From Pseudomonadota bacterium (GTDB lineage Bacteria > Pseudomonadota > Gammaproteobacteria > UBA9214): a stretch of DNA of 64,000 nucleotides. Under the pieces are notes generated by a model. That model made no database searches, had not been told where the DNA came from, and was given only the letters and a program-made list of their open reading frames with translations. This document shows, piece by piece, positions 38,416 through 46,470 of the stretch. The translations under genes were made by a program, and so were the position numbers. The stretch spans positions 1 through 64,000 of the forward strand of contig JAWLAI010000008.1 of the NCBI GenBank assembly GCA_041395565.1, given 5' to 3'. Positions within the stretch are counted from its first letter, which is position 1. Each line of letters opens with the position of its first letter.

Positions 38416-41346
38416 ATGGCTATACGCGTCGCAATCAATCACAAGACCGAATACCGCTTCGACCGGCCGGTCGGTGTTTCCCCCCATGTCGTGCGCCTGC
38501 GGCCCGCTCCGCACAGCCGCACGCTGATCGAGTCCTATTCGCTCAAGGTGCTGCCCGAGAAACATTTCATCAACTGGCAGCAGGACCCGTTCGGCAATTA
38601 TCTCGCCCGGCTGGTGTTTCCCGAGCGAGTGAAGTCGCTGTCGTTCGAGGTCGACGTGGTCGCGGACATCGTGGTCATCAACCCGTTCGACTTCTTCGTG
38701 GAAAAGTACGCGGAGAAATATCCGTTCGACTATCCTGCCGGCCTGCGCAAGGAACTGGCACCCTACCTGGAGATCACCGAGCAGGGGCCGCTGCTGCGGC
38801 AATGGCTGTCCGGAATCGACCGTTCCCCGCAGGAGGTGAACAACTTCCTGGTGTCGCTGAACCAGCGGCTGCAGCGGGACATCGCCTACACCATCCGCAT
38901 GGAGCCCGGCATCCAGAGCTGCGAAACCACGCTCGGCAAGGCGCTGGGCTCGTGCCGCGACACCGGCTGGCTGCTGGTGCAGATCCTGCGGCATCTCGGG
39001 CTGGCGGCACGCTTCGTCTCCGGTTACCTGCTGCAGCTGACGCCGGACGAGAAACCGCTGGAAGGGCCGGCCGGCACCGACCACGACTTCACCGACCTGC
39101 ATGCCTGGGCCGAGGTCTACGTGCCGGGTGCCGGCTGGCTGGGACTGGACCCGACCTCGGGCCTGTTCGCCGGCGAGGGCCATATCCCCCTGGCCTGTAC
39201 CCCCCACCCCGTCAGCGCCGCGCCGATCACCGGCACCACCGAGCGCTGCGAGGTCGAATTCCGCTTCAGCAACACGGTCACACGGCTCCACGAGGACCCG
39301 CGGGTCACCAAACCCTACAGCGAGTCGCAATGGGAGACCATCCTGGCGCTGGGTCGCCAGGTCGATGCCGACCTCGCTGCCGGTGATGTACGCCTCACGC
39401 TGGGCGGGGAACCCACCTTCGTCGCCATCGACGACATGGAATCGGCCCAGTGGAACGACGCCGCGCTCGGTGCACACAAGCGCGAACGGGCCGGCGACCT
39501 GCTCACCCGGCTGTGGCGGCGCTTCGCCCCCGGCGGCCTGCTGCACCACGGTCAGGGCAAGTGGTACCCGGGCGAGCCGGTACCGCGCTGGTCACTGAAC
39601 TGCTTCTGGCGCGTCGACGGCGTGCCGCTGTGGCGCGACCCGGCACTGCTGGCGCAGGACGGCAGCGACTACGGCCATGGCCCGGAACAGGCCCGGCAAT
39701 TCGGGGCCGAACTCGCGCGCAGCCTCGGCCTGCCAGCTGACTATCTGCTGCCAGCCTACGAGGATGTCCTCTACTACCTCTGGAAGGAAGACGGCCAGCC
39801 GGTCAACGTCGACCTGCTGGGGAGCGACCTGAAAAGGTACGACGAGCGGCGCCGGCTGGTAGCGCTGCTCGCCGGCGACCTCGGCCGGCCCGCCGGCTTC
39901 GCCCTGCCGCTGCGCTGGGACTACGGCAGCGGTGCCTGGCAGAGCTGCACATGGCAATTCCGGCGCGGCCACCTGTTCCTGACCCCGGGCGACTCGCCCA
40001 TGGGTCTGCGCCTGCCGCTGGATTCCCTGCCCTGGGTGGCCGAGGAGGAACGCGACATCGAGCCGGAACGCGACCTGTTCGAGCCGCGTCCGGAACTGGG
40101 CGACGTCTACGGCGAGGTCGCGCGCCGCTTCAGCCACTTCGAGGCGGCGCCGCGGGCACACCCGGAAATCGTGCAGCAGGAGCCGGCGGACAACGGGCGC
40201 CGTGCGCACCGGCGCATCGAGGTGATCCACACCGCGCTGTGCGTCGAGGCCCGCGCCGGTAAGCTGCGGGTGTTCATGCCGCCGCTCACCCACCTGGAGC
40301 ATTACCTCGACCTGCTCGCCGCGGTGGAACTGACCGCCGCGCGGCTCGGCATGCCGGTGCGCATCGAGGGCTACGAGCCACCGCGCGACTGGCGCCTGCG
40401 CAAACTCGCCGTGACGCCGGACCCGGGCGTGATCGAGGTGAACATCCACCCGGCACAGAGCTGGCAGGAACTGGTCGAAAACACCGAGGCCCTCTATGCC
40501 GAGGCGCGCCTGGCGCGGCTCGGCACGGAAAAATTCCTGCTCGACGGCCGCCATACCGGCACCGGCGGCGGCAACCACGTCACCCTCGGCGGCGCCACGC
40601 CCGCCGACAGCCCGCTGCTGCGCCGCCCCGACCTGCTGCGCAGCCTGCTGACCTACTGGCAGCACCACCCCGGCCTGTCCACACTGTTCTCGGGTATGTT
40701 CATCGGACCGACCAGCCAGGCCCCGCGCGTGGACGAGGCCCGCGACGAGAACCTCTACGAACTGGAGATCGCGTTCCAGCAGATGCCCGCGGGCGAAGTC
40801 GCCGAACCCTGGCTGGTGGACCGGCTGCTGCGCAACCTGCTGGTGGACATCACCGGCAACACCCATCGCTCGGAATTCTGTATCGACAAGCTGTACTCGC
40901 CCGACTCGCCGTCCGGGCGCCTCGGACTCGTCGAGTTCCGTGCCTTCGAAATGCCGCCGCACGCGCGCATGAGCCTGGTCCAGATGCTGCTGCTGCGCAT
41001 GCTGATCGCGCGCTTCTGGCAGCAGCCCTACCGGCACCGGCTGGTGCGCTGGGGCACGTCGCTGCACGACCGCTTCATGCTGCCCCACTATGTCTGGGCC
41101 GACATGCAGGACGTGATCTGCGACCTGCAGCGCGCGGGCTATGCCTTCGAACTGGAGTGGCTGGCACCGTTCCTGGAATTCCGCTTCCCGCACTACGGCA
41201 CGGTCGAGGTGCAGGACATCCGGCTCGACCTGCACGCCGCACTCGAGCCCTGGCACGTGCTGGGCGAGGAGATGAGCAACCTGGGCACCGCCCGCTTCGT
41301 CGACTCCTCGGTCGAACGGCTGCAGCTCAAGGTCAACAGCGGCTGA
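38416..41346 (+). CDS. Transglutaminase-DUF2126 predicted amidoligase fusion (tail frameshifted)
   Basis: A 976-residue fusion. Residues 1-290 are a transglutaminase-like module with Cys180 (GSCRDTG), His229 (LHAWAEVY) and Asp245 (LDPTSG). From about residue 320 the DUF2126 putative amidoligase domain (PF09899, proposed to be glutamine-synthetase-like) begins with RLTLGGEPTFV and includes TGTGGGNHVTLGG, PRVDEARDENLYELE and GNTHRSEFCIDKLY. The family normally runs to about 1,100 residues. Here the frame stops at LKVNSG, and the missing tail is recognisable downstream in other frames (41344-41815). It probably still folds in the catalytic part, but the truncation is abnormal. Confidence 0.9.
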   Translation: MAIRVAINHKTEYRFDRPVGVSPHVVRLRPAPHSRTLIESYSLKVLPEKHFINWQQDPFGNYLARLVFPERVKSLSFEVDVVADIVVINPFDFFVEKYAEKYPFDYPAGLRKELAPYLEITEQGPLLRQWLSGIDRSPQEVNNFLVSLNQRLQRDIAYTIRMEPGIQSCETTLGKALGSCRDTGWLLVQILRHLGLAARFVSGYLLQLTPDEKPLEGPAGTDHDFTDLHAWAEVYVPGAGWLGLDPTSGLFAGEGHIPLACTPHPVSAAPITGTTERCEVEFRFSNTVTRLHEDPRVTKPYSESQWETILALGRQVDADLAAGDVRLTLGGEPTFVAIDDMESAQWNDAALGAHKRERAGDLLTRLWRRFAPGGLLHHGQGKWYPGEPVPRWSLNCFWRVDGVPLWRDPALLAQDGSDYGHGPEQARQFGAELARSLGLPADYLLPAYEDVLYYLWKEDGQPVNVDLLGSDLKRYDERRRLVALLAGDLGRPAGFALPLRWDYGSGAWQSCTWQFRRGHLFLTPGDSPMGLRLPLDSLPWVAEEERDIEPERDLFEPRPELGDVYGEVARRFSHFEAAPRAHPEIVQQEPADNGRRAHRRIEVIHTALCVEARAGKLRVFMPPLTHLEHYLDLLAAVELTAARLGMPVRIEGYEPPRDWRLRKLAVTPDPGVIEVNIHPAQSWQELVENTEALYAEARLARLGTEKFLLDGRHTGTGGGNHVTLGGATPADSPLLRRPDLLRSLLTYWQHHPGLSTLFSGMFIGPTSQAPRVDEARDENLYELEIAFQQMPAGEVAEPWLVDRLLRNLLVDITGNTHRSEFCIDKLYSPDSPSGRLGLVEFRAFEMPPHARMSLVQMLLLRMLIARFWQQPYRHRLVRWGTSLHDRFMLPHYVWADMQDVICDLQRAGYAFELEWLAPFLEFRFPHYGTVEVQDIRLDLHAALEPWHVLGEEMSNLGTARFVDSSVERLQLKVNSG

Positions 41347-41815
41347 CGCAAGAAAGCCGCTACGTCGTCGCCTGCAGCAGCCGCCGGGTACCGCTGCAAC
41401 CTCAGCACCCACGGTGAATTCGTGGCCGGCGTGCGTTTCCGTGCCTGGCAACCGCCGTCGGCGCTGCACCCCACCATCGGCGTCCACTCCCCCCTGGTGT
41501 TCGACATCATCGACACCGGAACGGGTACTGTCGGCAGCTGCACACCTACCATGTCGCCCATCCCGGCGGTTTCTCACTTCATTGTATTTCCCGTCAACGC
41601 CCTACGACCGAATCCCGCCGCATCAGCCCAGCTACAGCCGCTATCGGACACAGCGGCGGCCCCTGCAGCCACCACCAGCACAAGCCGGGCTGGCACGGTT
41701 CTACCCCGGGCCACCGCCAGGCCCCACCACCAGCGCCGCTTCCCGCAGAGGAGATCAATCCGGAATATCCGTTCACCTGGACCTGCGCCGCGGCTTGGCA
41801 GGTGTGACTGAGCGG
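41344..41815 (+). pseudogene. Frame-shifted C-terminal tail of the transglutaminase-amidoligase gene
   Basis: Conserved tail segments of the DUF2126 protein appear in order but in changing frames: LTQESRYVVACSSRRVPLQP at 41344-41402, HGEFVAGVRFRAWQPPSAL with GVHSPLVFDIID from 41407, YHVAHPGG at 41547-41570, FPVNA near 41590, and NPEYPFT then LDLRR near 41758-41795. At least three frame changes occur between 41343 and 41546. A full-length protein would therefore need several corrections. This is either decay or a local sequence error. Confidence 0.75.
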
Positions 41816-41896
41816 TCCGCCGCGCACCGGAACGCCCAGCCACTGCGCAGTGCCCCGCTGCGGCGCGCCAGCTTGCTGACAGATAATGCACCGGCG

Positions 41897-44329
41897 ATGG
41901 TGCAGTGCGCAACACTGATTTACCTGATCGGCGCACTGGATGCCTGCGCAGGTGCTGCAGCAGCGGCAGCGCGACACCGTGCGCATGCTGCGCGACAGCG
42001 CCACCTACAATGTCGGCGTCGACGACGGCCTCAACCGCGCCTGGCAACTCGACCCGGTACCCCTGCTCATCAGCAGCAGCGGACGTTCGTATCGGTCCGG
42101 CCTGATCAGCTGAGCGGAACTCCTCAACCTGATCCTCACGGATCTCTACGACCCGTGCAGCCTGGTGCGCAAGGCCTGCCGCCGGACCTGGTCTACGCGG
42201 ACCCGGGCTTCCAGCGCAACTGCGTGGTGACGCCGCCCGGGCAGGCACCCCGCCTCTGCCTGTACGCCGCGGACCTGGTGCGGGGCGCGGATGGCCGCTT
42301 CCGCGTGCTCAAGGACCGCACCCAGGCGCCCTCCGGCATGGGCTATGCGCTGGAAAACCGCACCGTCATGTCGCGCCTGATCCCGAGCCTGTTCCGCGAT
42401 TCCCATCCGCACCGGCTGGCACCGTTCTTCCGGCGCCTGCGCGAAACGCTCGCGGGCCTGGCGCCCGAGCCGGGCGAGGATCCGCGGATCGTGCTCATGA
42501 CACCCGGACCGCACAACGAGACCTATTTCGAGCACCTCTACCTCGCCAATTATCTCGACTACACCCTCATCGAGGGCGCCAACCTGACCGTGCGCGAAGG
42601 ACGGGTCTGGCTCAAATCGGTGAGCGGACTGACGCCAGTGGACGTGATCCTGCGCCGCGTCGATGACTACTACTGCGATCCGCTGGAACTGCGACCCGAC
42701 TCCCTGCTCGGCGTGCCCGGTCTGCTGGAGGTGGTGCGGCGGGGACGCGTCGCCATCGCCAACCCGATCGGCGCCGGCATCCTGGAAAGTCCCGCGCTGC
42801 TGGCCTTCCTGCCCAGGCTGGCGAAACAACTGCTCGGGCAGGAGTTGCGGCTGCCGTCGGTCGCGACCTGGTGGTGCGGGCAGCAGCGGGAACTGGATTA
42901 CGTGCTGGACCACCTCGACACCCTGGTGCTGCGCGCAGTCGACCGCAGCGACCGGCCGGTGTTCGGCGACCAGCTCGACGCGGAAGGGCTGAAGTCCTGG
43001 CGCGAGCGGATCATGGCCGCGCCGCACCGCTACATCGGCCAGGAACGGCTGACCGCCTCGTCGGCGCCGACCCTGAACGACGGCCAGCTCGAACCGCGCC
43101 AGAGCGTGCTGCGCACCTTTCTCGCCGGCGGCCGGGACGATTACGTGGTCATGCCCGGCGGACTGACCCGCGTCGGCGGCTATCCTGACAGCCGTATCGT
43201 CTCCAACCAGACCGGGGCGGTGAGCAAGGACACCTGGGTGCTGGCCTCCGAACCCGAACAGATCGTCACGCTGCTGCCGCAGGGCAAGGCGCCGTACCCG
43301 CAGCTGCAGGAAACGCTGCCCGGACTCGCCGCCGAAAACCTGTACTGGCAGGCGCGCTATGCCGAGCGCGCCGAGGACATGATCCGCCTGCTGCGCAACA
43401 TCCATCACCGCCGCAACGAAACCCTGCAGCTGGCTGATCCGGTCTACCTGCAGACCCTGCACATGCTGCTGCGGGGATTGACCCACATGAGCATCAGCTA
43501 TCCCGGCTTCTGCGGCGCGGGCGCGGCCCAGCGGCTGGCCGATCCGCAGCCTGAGCTCGTCGACCTGATCAGCAATCCGCAACGCAGCGGGTCGCTCGCC
43601 GCCAACCTGGCCGCCTGCCTGAATGCGTCCTATGCCGTACGCAACCTGATCACCGGCGATGCCCGCCGTGTGTTCAACGACATCGGCGACGAACTGGCCG
43701 GCCTGGCGCAGGGTGCACATGCCGATGTGCAATACCTGCAGGATGCGCTGGATCGCATCATTACCGCCCTCATGGCGGTTGCCGGCGACGCCAGCGAGAA
43801 CATGAGCCGCGACCTCGGCTGGCATTTCCTCAACCTGGGGCGCCGCATCGAGCGCGCGCTCCTGCTGCTGTCGCTGCTGGGCGGGTTGCTGACGCGCAGC
43901 GTGCCGCCGGAAGTCGAGGTGCTGCTGCTCGAATCGGTGCTGACCGTGGCCGAGAGTTTCACCCTTTACCGGCGGCGGTTCCGCAACCAGCCGGAGATCG
44001 AATCCGCGCTGGACCTGCTGCTGCTGGATGCCAGCAACAGCCGCTCCCTCGCCTACCAGCTGAATGCCGCGCGTACCCACCTCGCCGCGCTGCCGGCCCA
44101 GGGCGGACGGCCCTACAAGCAGGAGATGCGGCTGTTGCTCGAAGCCGGCACCCAGCTCGAGCTCGCCAACGCGGAGGAACTGGCGCAGGCGGACGCCGGC
44201 TACCGGGCACATCTCGACACCCTGCTCGCCGGGTTGGGCCAGCGCTTGCGCGAGGCCTCGGACGCGCTCACGGTGACGTACTTCACCCACGCCGAGCGTC
44301 CCTACCAGCTGGTCGACGAAGAGCCATGA
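41897..44329 (+). CDS. Fused circularly permuted ATP-grasp / alpha-E protein, set 2 (N-terminus disrupted)
   Basis: The open frame gives 810 residues from the first plausible ATG. From about 42173 it encodes a permuted ATP-grasp domain of the divergent long subtype (PPDLVYADPGF, VLKDRTQAPSGMGYALENR, TPGPHNETYFEHLYLA), and from about residue 480 a complete alpha-E domain (GLAAENLYWQARYAERAEDMIRLL, HFLNLGRRIERALLLL). The normal N-terminal segment (TVRMLRDSATYNV, WQLDPVPLLISS, AELLNLILTDLY) lies at 41949-42170 in the next frame, interrupted by a TGA at 42111 and a one-base loss near 42172. The true start is therefore unknown and the product may be inactive. The stop overlaps the next gene by 4 bp. 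Confidence 0.72.
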   Translation: MVQCATLIYLIGALDACAGAAAAAARHRAHAARQRHLQCRRRRRPQPRLATRPGTPAHQQQRTFVSVRPDQLSGTPQPDPHGSLRPVQPGAQGLPPDLVYADPGFQRNCVVTPPGQAPRLCLYAADLVRGADGRFRVLKDRTQAPSGMGYALENRTVMSRLIPSLFRDSHPHRLAPFFRRLRETLAGLAPEPGEDPRIVLMTPGPHNETYFEHLYLANYLDYTLIEGANLTVREGRVWLKSVSGLTPVDVILRRVDDYYCDPLELRPDSLLGVPGLLEVVRRGRVAIANPIGAGILESPALLAFLPRLAKQLLGQELRLPSVATWWCGQQRELDYVLDHLDTLVLRAVDRSDRPVFGDQLDAEGLKSWRERIMAAPHRYIGQERLTASSAPTLNDGQLEPRQSVLRTFLAGGRDDYVVMPGGLTRVGGYPDSRIVSNQTGAVSKDTWVLASEPEQIVTLLPQGKAPYPQLQETLPGLAAENLYWQARYAERAEDMIRLLRNIHHRRNETLQLADPVYLQTLHMLLRGLTHMSISYPGFCGAGAAQRLADPQPELVDLISNPQRSGSLAANLAACLNASYAVRNLITGDARRVFNDIGDELAGLAQGAHADVQYLQDALDRIITALMAVAGDASENMSRDLGWHFLNLGRRIERALLLLSLLGGLLTRSVPPEVEVLLLESVLTVAESFTLYRRRFRNQPEIESALDLLLLDASNSRSLAYQLNAARTHLAALPAQGGRPYKQEMRLLLEAGTQLELANAEELAQADAGYRAHLDTLLAGLGQRLREASDALTVTYFTHAERPYQLVDEEP
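41949..42171 (+). pseudogene. Out-of-frame N-terminal segment of the fused ATP-grasp gene
   Basis: This stretch translates to the expected ATP-grasp N-terminal region (QRQRDTVRML, LNRAWQLDPVPLLI, then AELLNLILTDLYDP and SLVRK) in a frame shifted by one from the 41897-44329 frame. An in-frame TGA at 42111-42113 replaces two conserved residues between GLI and AELL. The shift back into the main frame occurs near 42172, where one G appears to be missing. It belongs to the following CDS, not to an independent gene. Confidence 0.7.
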
Positions 44330-45249
44330 AGTACCGCATCGTCCACCGGACGGAATACCGCTACGCGTCCCCGGTCAGCCAGTGCCATAACCTGGCCCAC
44401 CTGCGGCCGCGCAACCTGGCTGTCCAGCAGTGCCTGGGCCACCGCCTGGAAATCGACCCGCTGCCCATGGACCTCGCCGAGCACGTCGATTACTACGGCA
44501 ACCATGTGAGCTATTTCTCCATCCAGCAACCGCACCACAACCTCACGGTCACCGCGACCAGCGAGGTCGAACTCACACCCGCCAGCGGTGCGCCGGCGGC
44601 GGCCGACACGGCCTGGGACGCGGTGCGTGCATGCCTGGCGGAGGCGCAGAGCGAGGCGATCCGCGAGCACCGGCAATACGTGCTCGACTCCCCGCTCGTT
44701 GCCACCGGGGCGGCACTGGCCGCGTACGCGACGCCCTCCTTCCCTGCCGGCCGGCCGCTGCTCGAGGCGGTGCATGACCTCATGAACCGGATCCATCACG
44801 AATTCACCTACGATCAGGCGTTCTCCACCGTCAGCACGCCGTTGAGCGAGGTGCTGACCAGCCGGCGCGGCGTGTGCCAGGATTTTGCCCACCTGGCGAT
44901 CGGCTGTCTGCGCAGCCTGGGACTGGCCGCGCGCTACATCAGCGGTTATCTGGAAACCTGCCCGCCGCCCGGCGAGGACAAGCAGCGCGGCGCCGACGAG
45001 TCGCACGCCTGGTTCTCGGTGTTCCTGCCCGACGTCGGCTGGCACGATTTCGATCCCACCAACAACCGCGTGCCGCTCGACCAGCACATCGTCACGGCCT
45101 GGGGCCGCGACTACGCCGACGTCACTCCGCTCAAGGGCGTGCTGTTCGGCGGCGATCCCGGCCACAGGCCCGAAGTCGCGGTGGACGTGATGCGCCTGTC
45201 CGACGCGGCCGGGACCACGGGCGCGGACCCGGCCGTGCCGGTAGACTGA
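44326..45249 (+). CDS. Transglutaminase-like protein 3
   Basis: A 307-residue transglutaminase-like protein with Bact_transglu_N (KYRIVHRTEYRYASPV) and a catalytic core: Cys184 in RRGVCQDFAH, His227 in ESHAWFSVF and Asp243 in FDPTNN. It overlaps the stop of the fused ATP-grasp/alpha-E gene as ATGA, the usual arrangement for this trio. No signal peptide is seen, so it should act in the cytoplasm. Predicted activities are isopeptide or peptide bond cleavage or transfer on the product of the ATP-grasp enzyme. Confidence 0.93.
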   Translation: MKYRIVHRTEYRYASPVSQCHNLAHLRPRNLAVQQCLGHRLEIDPLPMDLAEHVDYYGNHVSYFSIQQPHHNLTVTATSEVELTPASGAPAAADTAWDAVRACLAEAQSEAIREHRQYVLDSPLVATGAALAAYATPSFPAGRPLLEAVHDLMNRIHHEFTYDQAFSTVSTPLSEVLTSRRGVCQDFAHLAIGCLRSLGLAARYISGYLETCPPPGEDKQRGADESHAWFSVFLPDVGWHDFDPTNNRVPLDQHIVTAWGRDYADVTPLKGVLFGGDPGHRPEVAVDVMRLSDAAGTTGADPAVPVD

Positions 45250-45277
45250 AGCGCGCACCTGCTGCGCTGCCGCCTCC

Positions 45278-46459
45278 ATGCGAACCTTCCACTGCGAACA
45301 CTGCGACAACACGGTCTATTTCGACAACACGGTGTGCACCCGCTGTCAGCACATGCTCGGCGTGCTGCCGGAAATCCTGCGCGTGTGCGCGCTGGAACCC
45401 GCCGGTGACGGCACCTGGACGGCATTGACGTCGATGGCGGCAGGCGCGCGCTACCGGCAATGCGAGAACTACGCGGTGCACGCGGTCTGCAACTGGATGG
45501 TACCGGCCGCCAGCGGCCAGCGTTTCTGCATCGCCTGCCGCCACAACCACACCATTCCCAACCTGTCGCGACCCGACTTCGCCGCGCGCTGGTACCGGCT
45601 CGAACGCAGCAAGCGCCGCCTGATCTACAGCCTGCTGAAACTCGGCCTGCCGCTGCAGACCAAGGCCGAGGACCCGCTGCGCGGACTGGCCTTCTCCTTC
45701 CTGTCCGACCTCGACGCCGCACCCGGCAGCCACGTGGTGACGGGGCATCACAACGGTCACATCACCATCAGTATCGACGAGGCCGACCCCTCGCTGCGCG
45801 AGCGCCAGCGCATCGATCTGGAGGAAAAATACCGGACGCTGCTGGGACACTTCCGGCACGAGTCCGGACACTACTACTGGGACCGGCTGATTCGCGACAC
45901 CCCGCTGCTGGCGGAATTCCGCACGCTGTTCGGGGACGAAGGCACGGACTATGCGCAGGCACTCGATGCCTACTACCGCGCCGGTGCGGTGGCGGACTGG
46001 GAGAACCGCTTCATCTCGCGCTACGCCAGCGCCCACCCCTGGGAGGACTGGGCCGAGTCCTGGGCCCACTACCTGCACATCATCGACACGCTGGAGACCG
46101 CGGGTCACTACGGCGTGCGGGTCAACCGGGTGCTGCCGGGCGGCAGCGTGCACCGCGCGGATCCGCGCTTCGATGCCTACCGGTTCCGTGACTTCGATAC
46201 CATCATCAGGCACTGGCTGCCGCTCACCCATGCCCTCAACAGCCTCAACCGCAGCATGGGGCTGCCCGACCTCTACCCGTTCACGCTGCCCGAGCCCGCG
46301 CTGCACAAGCTCGCGTTCGTGCATCGCACCGTACAGGCCCAGCGCCGCTTCGACGTCGGCTATGCGCAGGATCGTGATGTCGACCGGCCGCTCGGCGTCT
46401 GGCTGCTGCGCCGGCTGGCCGGACGGGTGTATGCGCGGCTGCAGGCCGCGCGCGCCTGA
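45278..46459 (+). CDS. Zinc-ribbon HExxH putative metallopeptidase
   Basis: A 393-residue protein of the putative zinc-binding metallopeptidase family (Peptidase_Mx/DUF2248 type). An N-terminal zinc ribbon is formed by Cys6, Cys9, Cys20 and Cys23, and a further CENY...CIAC set lies near residues 62-87. The HESGH catalytic motif is at His194-His198, and Glu260 in DWAESW is a likely third ligand. It follows the third transglutaminase by 28 bp on the same strand, and such proteins often accompany ATP-grasp/transglutaminase sets. A role in removing or processing a peptide tag is inference. Confidence 0.88.
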   Translation: MRTFHCEHCDNTVYFDNTVCTRCQHMLGVLPEILRVCALEPAGDGTWTALTSMAAGARYRQCENYAVHAVCNWMVPAASGQRFCIACRHNHTIPNLSRPDFAARWYRLERSKRRLIYSLLKLGLPLQTKAEDPLRGLAFSFLSDLDAAPGSHVVTGHHNGHITISIDEADPSLRERQRIDLEEKYRTLLGHFRHESGHYYWDRLIRDTPLLAEFRTLFGDEGTDYAQALDAYYRAGAVADWENRFISRYASAHPWEDWAESWAHYLHIIDTLETAGHYGVRVNRVLPGGSVHRADPRFDAYRFRDFDTIIRHWLPLTHALNSLNRSMGLPDLYPFTLPEPALHKLAFVHRTVQAQRRFDVGYAQDRDVDRPLGVWLLRRLAGRVYARLQAARA

Positions 46460-46470
46460 GCGATGCGACC

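Noticed and set aside
41414..41896. Extending the fused ATP-grasp gene upstream to 41414
   Set aside because: That part of the frame overlaps the displaced tail of the preceding gene and encodes no ATP-grasp sequence in that frame.
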